From the NCBI GenBank assembly GCA_002793515.1, contig PFEU01000028.1, forward strand, positions 1 to 32,591: DNA of 32,591 nucleotides. Direction: 5' to 3'. Below are positions 31,251 to 32,591 of the stretch, in pieces; the stretch's first letter is position 1, and every line of letters begins with the position of its first letter. A program made the position numbers and the translations under genes. The notes beneath the pieces were generated by a model that worked only from the letters and a program-made list of their open reading frames with translations, searched no databases and had not been told where the DNA came from. Source of the DNA: Candidatus Uhrbacteria bacterium CG10_big_fil_rev_8_21_14_0_10_48_16. Its GTDB lineage: Bacteria > Patescibacteriota > Patescibacteriia > UBA9934 > GWF2-40-263.

Positions 31251-31279
31251 ACGATATCTCTCTAGCTCTATTTCGTCAA
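31251..31279 (-). promoter_or_regulatory. Promoter of thrS
   Basis: Minus strand: TTGACG (31274-31279), 17-nt spacer, TATCGT (31251-31256). It places the start of the T-box leader near 31244. Confidence 0.75.
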
Positions 31280-31284
31280 GAATA

Positions 31285-31313
31285 AAAAACTCTGGCTTTT
31301 TACCAGAGTTTTA
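31285..31313. terminator. Terminator of the gp47-like gene
   Basis: ACTCTGG (31289-31295) and CCAGAGT (31303-31309), with T-runs on both strands; positioned 4 nt after the gene ending at 31317. Confidence 0.88.
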
Positions 31314-31316
31314 TCT

Positions 31317-32543
31317 TTATCGAATATCGATATAAATATGATCTTTGAGTCTTGGAACCGTGCTCACCCAGAATGGGAAGAACTCGACCGAGACATCCGT
31401 CGCAACCCCTTCCCCAACAAGCAGATCACGCACTTCTTCCTCAGTCATCCCGACGAAGCGCTTTACTTGAAGGGCTTCACTGGTCCGAGAGGTAATCGCC
31501 GGTACAGAAAGGGATACGAGAATATTTGCTTGTCCTGCTTCCTCATCTACCCCCTCAACACGTACGCTCATATTCTCAGAACTGATGTTCAAAAATTCTT
31601 GACCCTGTCCAAGATCCTCATAGAGCTTCGCAATCGCAATCTTTTCAAGCGATTCTGAATCATAGAACACGCCTGTCACCTTCAATGTCAGTGCCACATC
31701 AAAACTCTCTGCTTCTGTCTCAGGCTCAATACTAAAGGTCTTTTCAACAATTTCTACATCATACGACTGACCAGAGAACGTTTCTCCCACCTCCGCAATC
31801 AACATCTCTTTCGCATCCGCAACCAATGCAAGCTCGAGTTCTAATGCGGACGCATCCAATTCAGCCTGGGACACAACGGCAACAGAATACTCCCCTCCAA
31901 CAAACGCCGTATCGCTCTGTGCATAGACAGATGCTTGTCGCGCCTCGGAAAGACCTGGAATCGTAAACCGCGTCGCCTCAATATTTCCACTGGCTCCAGC
32001 AACATCTGCATACAATTCAGCTTCAACACTCCCCCCAGCCGGCACCGTCACCCCATCTTCGAGTCGAAACAAGACTCCTGACTCAGAAAGAAAACGTGTC
32101 GTCGCAACTAATTGTTGCGCAAAGGAAAGCTCATTGCGAATCGTCACCATGCCTCGAGCCACATCTTCAACCAGTTTTGAAGATTCTCCGGAAGGTTCGA
32201 ATGTTTGTGACTTTCCAATCGTTCCTGAGACAACGGTTCCACGTACATCGGTCACGCGTGTTGGTGTTTCAAAAACGTTTGCCACAAACTCCGCGGTAAT
32301 ATCTGCTTCTGTAGAATCAACATGAATGATCGCTTGAACCGTTGAAAGATACAAAACCGCAAGTAAGGCAGACGCAACCAACACAATGAACGTGAGAGCA
32401 ATCCGTCGATACATAATAAGTGGAACCGCCGCAGGTTGGTGGATGTCTAAATCTTCAACATCCTTTACAGAGATCTTTGTCGCTCTTGTTCCTCCCTTTT
32501 TGACGGCCACTCGTTTTTTTGGAGCAGCTTTTTTTGTGGTCAT
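31317..32543 (-). CDS. Membrane-anchored baseplate-J/gp47-like protein
   Basis: A 408-aa protein: a Lys/Arg-rich cytoplasmic start (MTTKKAAPKKRVAVKKGG), one membrane helix (about 48-68), then an extracytoplasmic beta-rich region. VTVPAGGSVEAELYADVAGASGNIEATRFTIPGL, followed by VGGEYSVAVVSQAELD, matches the baseplate J/gp47 pattern (PAGS, G-x-x-GN, GG-x(n)-VSQ-x-D) as I know it from phage baseplates and many CPR membrane proteins. In CPR its role is unknown, perhaps in a surface or pilus-like structure. The C-terminal FVGMTEEEVRDLLVGEG resembles a short PASTA-like or helical element. No other baseplate gene is nearby, so it is not evidence of a prophage. Confidence 0.8.
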   Translation of the reverse strand: MTTKKAAPKKRVAVKKGGTRATKISVKDVEDLDIHQPAAVPLIMYRRIALTFIVLVASALLAVLYLSTVQAIIHVDSTEADITAEFVANVFETPTRVTDVRGTVVSGTIGKSQTFEPSGESSKLVEDVARGMVTIRNELSFAQQLVATTRFLSESGVLFRLEDGVTVPAGGSVEAELYADVAGASGNIEATRFTIPGLSEARQASVYAQSDTAFVGGEYSVAVVSQAELDASALELELALVADAKEMLIAEVGETFSGQSYDVEIVEKTFSIEPETEAESFDVALTLKVTGVFYDSESLEKIAIAKLYEDLGQGQEFLNISSENMSVRVEGVDEEAGQANILVSLSVPAITSRTSEALQVKRFVGMTEEEVRDLLVGEGVATDVSVEFFPFWVSTVPRLKDHIYIDIR

Positions 32544-32552
32544 AGTACTTCC

Positions 32553-32581
32553 ATTATAGATGAATCGCTGAATTTAGCCAA
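32553..32581 (-). promoter_or_regulatory. Promoter of the gp47-like gene
   Basis: Minus strand: TTGGCT (32576-32581), 17-nt spacer, perfect TATAAT (32553-32558). The -10 box ends 9 nt before the ATG, giving at most a 2-3-nt leader. Confidence 0.75.
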
Positions 32582-32591
32582 AAGAATCTTA

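Noticed and set aside
31317-32543. Prophage remnant suggested by the baseplate-J-like protein
   Set aside because: No other phage gene is present, the protein has a membrane anchor, and its codon use matches core genes.

Overview
The window looks like a piece of a Candidatus Patescibacteria (CPR) chromosome, most likely a Parcubacteria-type lineage such as Uhrbacteria or Magasanikbacteria. This placement is inferred from content, not from a search: housekeeping genes lie between lineage-specific coiled-coil and membrane proteins (DUF3048, a gp47/baseplate-J-like membrane protein, Ala/Lys-rich helical proteins), ThrRS lacks its TGS domain, and UGA is an ordinary stop, which argues against Gracilibacteria and Absconditabacteria. 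I see no tRNA, rRNA, CRISPR array or insertion sequence.

Layout. 138-740: GC-rich 7-TM gene (cassette A). 926-3171 minus: zinc-ribbon protein, bL25, DUF3048. 3228-5269 minus: membrane protein and RodA. 5411-6370: cassette B. 6574-8679: gyrB. 8803-10801: secE-nusG-rplK-rplA. 10892-11368: cassette C. 11470-12150: dcd. 12287-13465: two-gene cassette D/E. 13642-14352 minus: dCMP-deaminase-like enzyme. 14394-18007: two small helical proteins and a 989-aa protein with an FtsK-gamma-like winged helix. 18033-19363 minus: thyA-folA. 19470-23851: tmk, two membrane paralogues, gatB, nudix. 23877-26254 minus: miaB-miaA. 26371-27536 minus: cassettes F and G. 27678-29171: two helical proteins. 29212-31002 minus: thrS behind a T-box. 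31317-32543 minus: gp47-like membrane protein.

Two gene populations are mixed together. The core genes use A/T-tolerant codons with many GGA glycines, lack Shine-Dalgarno sites, and nearly always carry T just before ATG (25 of 28 by my reading, half of them CTATG); several have a -10 box only 7-10 nt from ATG, as in leaderless mRNAs. The seven cassette genes are GC-rich, six of seven have a strong AGGAGG/GGAGG site, none has T at -1, most have TTGAC(A/G) promoters with 17-nt spacing, and each unit ends in its own terminator. Two cassettes share a nearly identical terminator sequence, and F and G are divergent paralogues. This dispersed family of autonomous gene units is one candidate for an undescribed system.

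The other is nucleotide metabolism. The window holds Dcd, a dCMP-deaminase-like enzyme, thymidylate synthase, DHFR and thymidylate kinase. The thymidylate synthase has Asp at the position of the dUMP-reading Asn (E. coli Asn177), which predicts a preference for dCMP. A route dCMP to 5-methyl-dCMP to dTMP is therefore conceivable, but this is inference.
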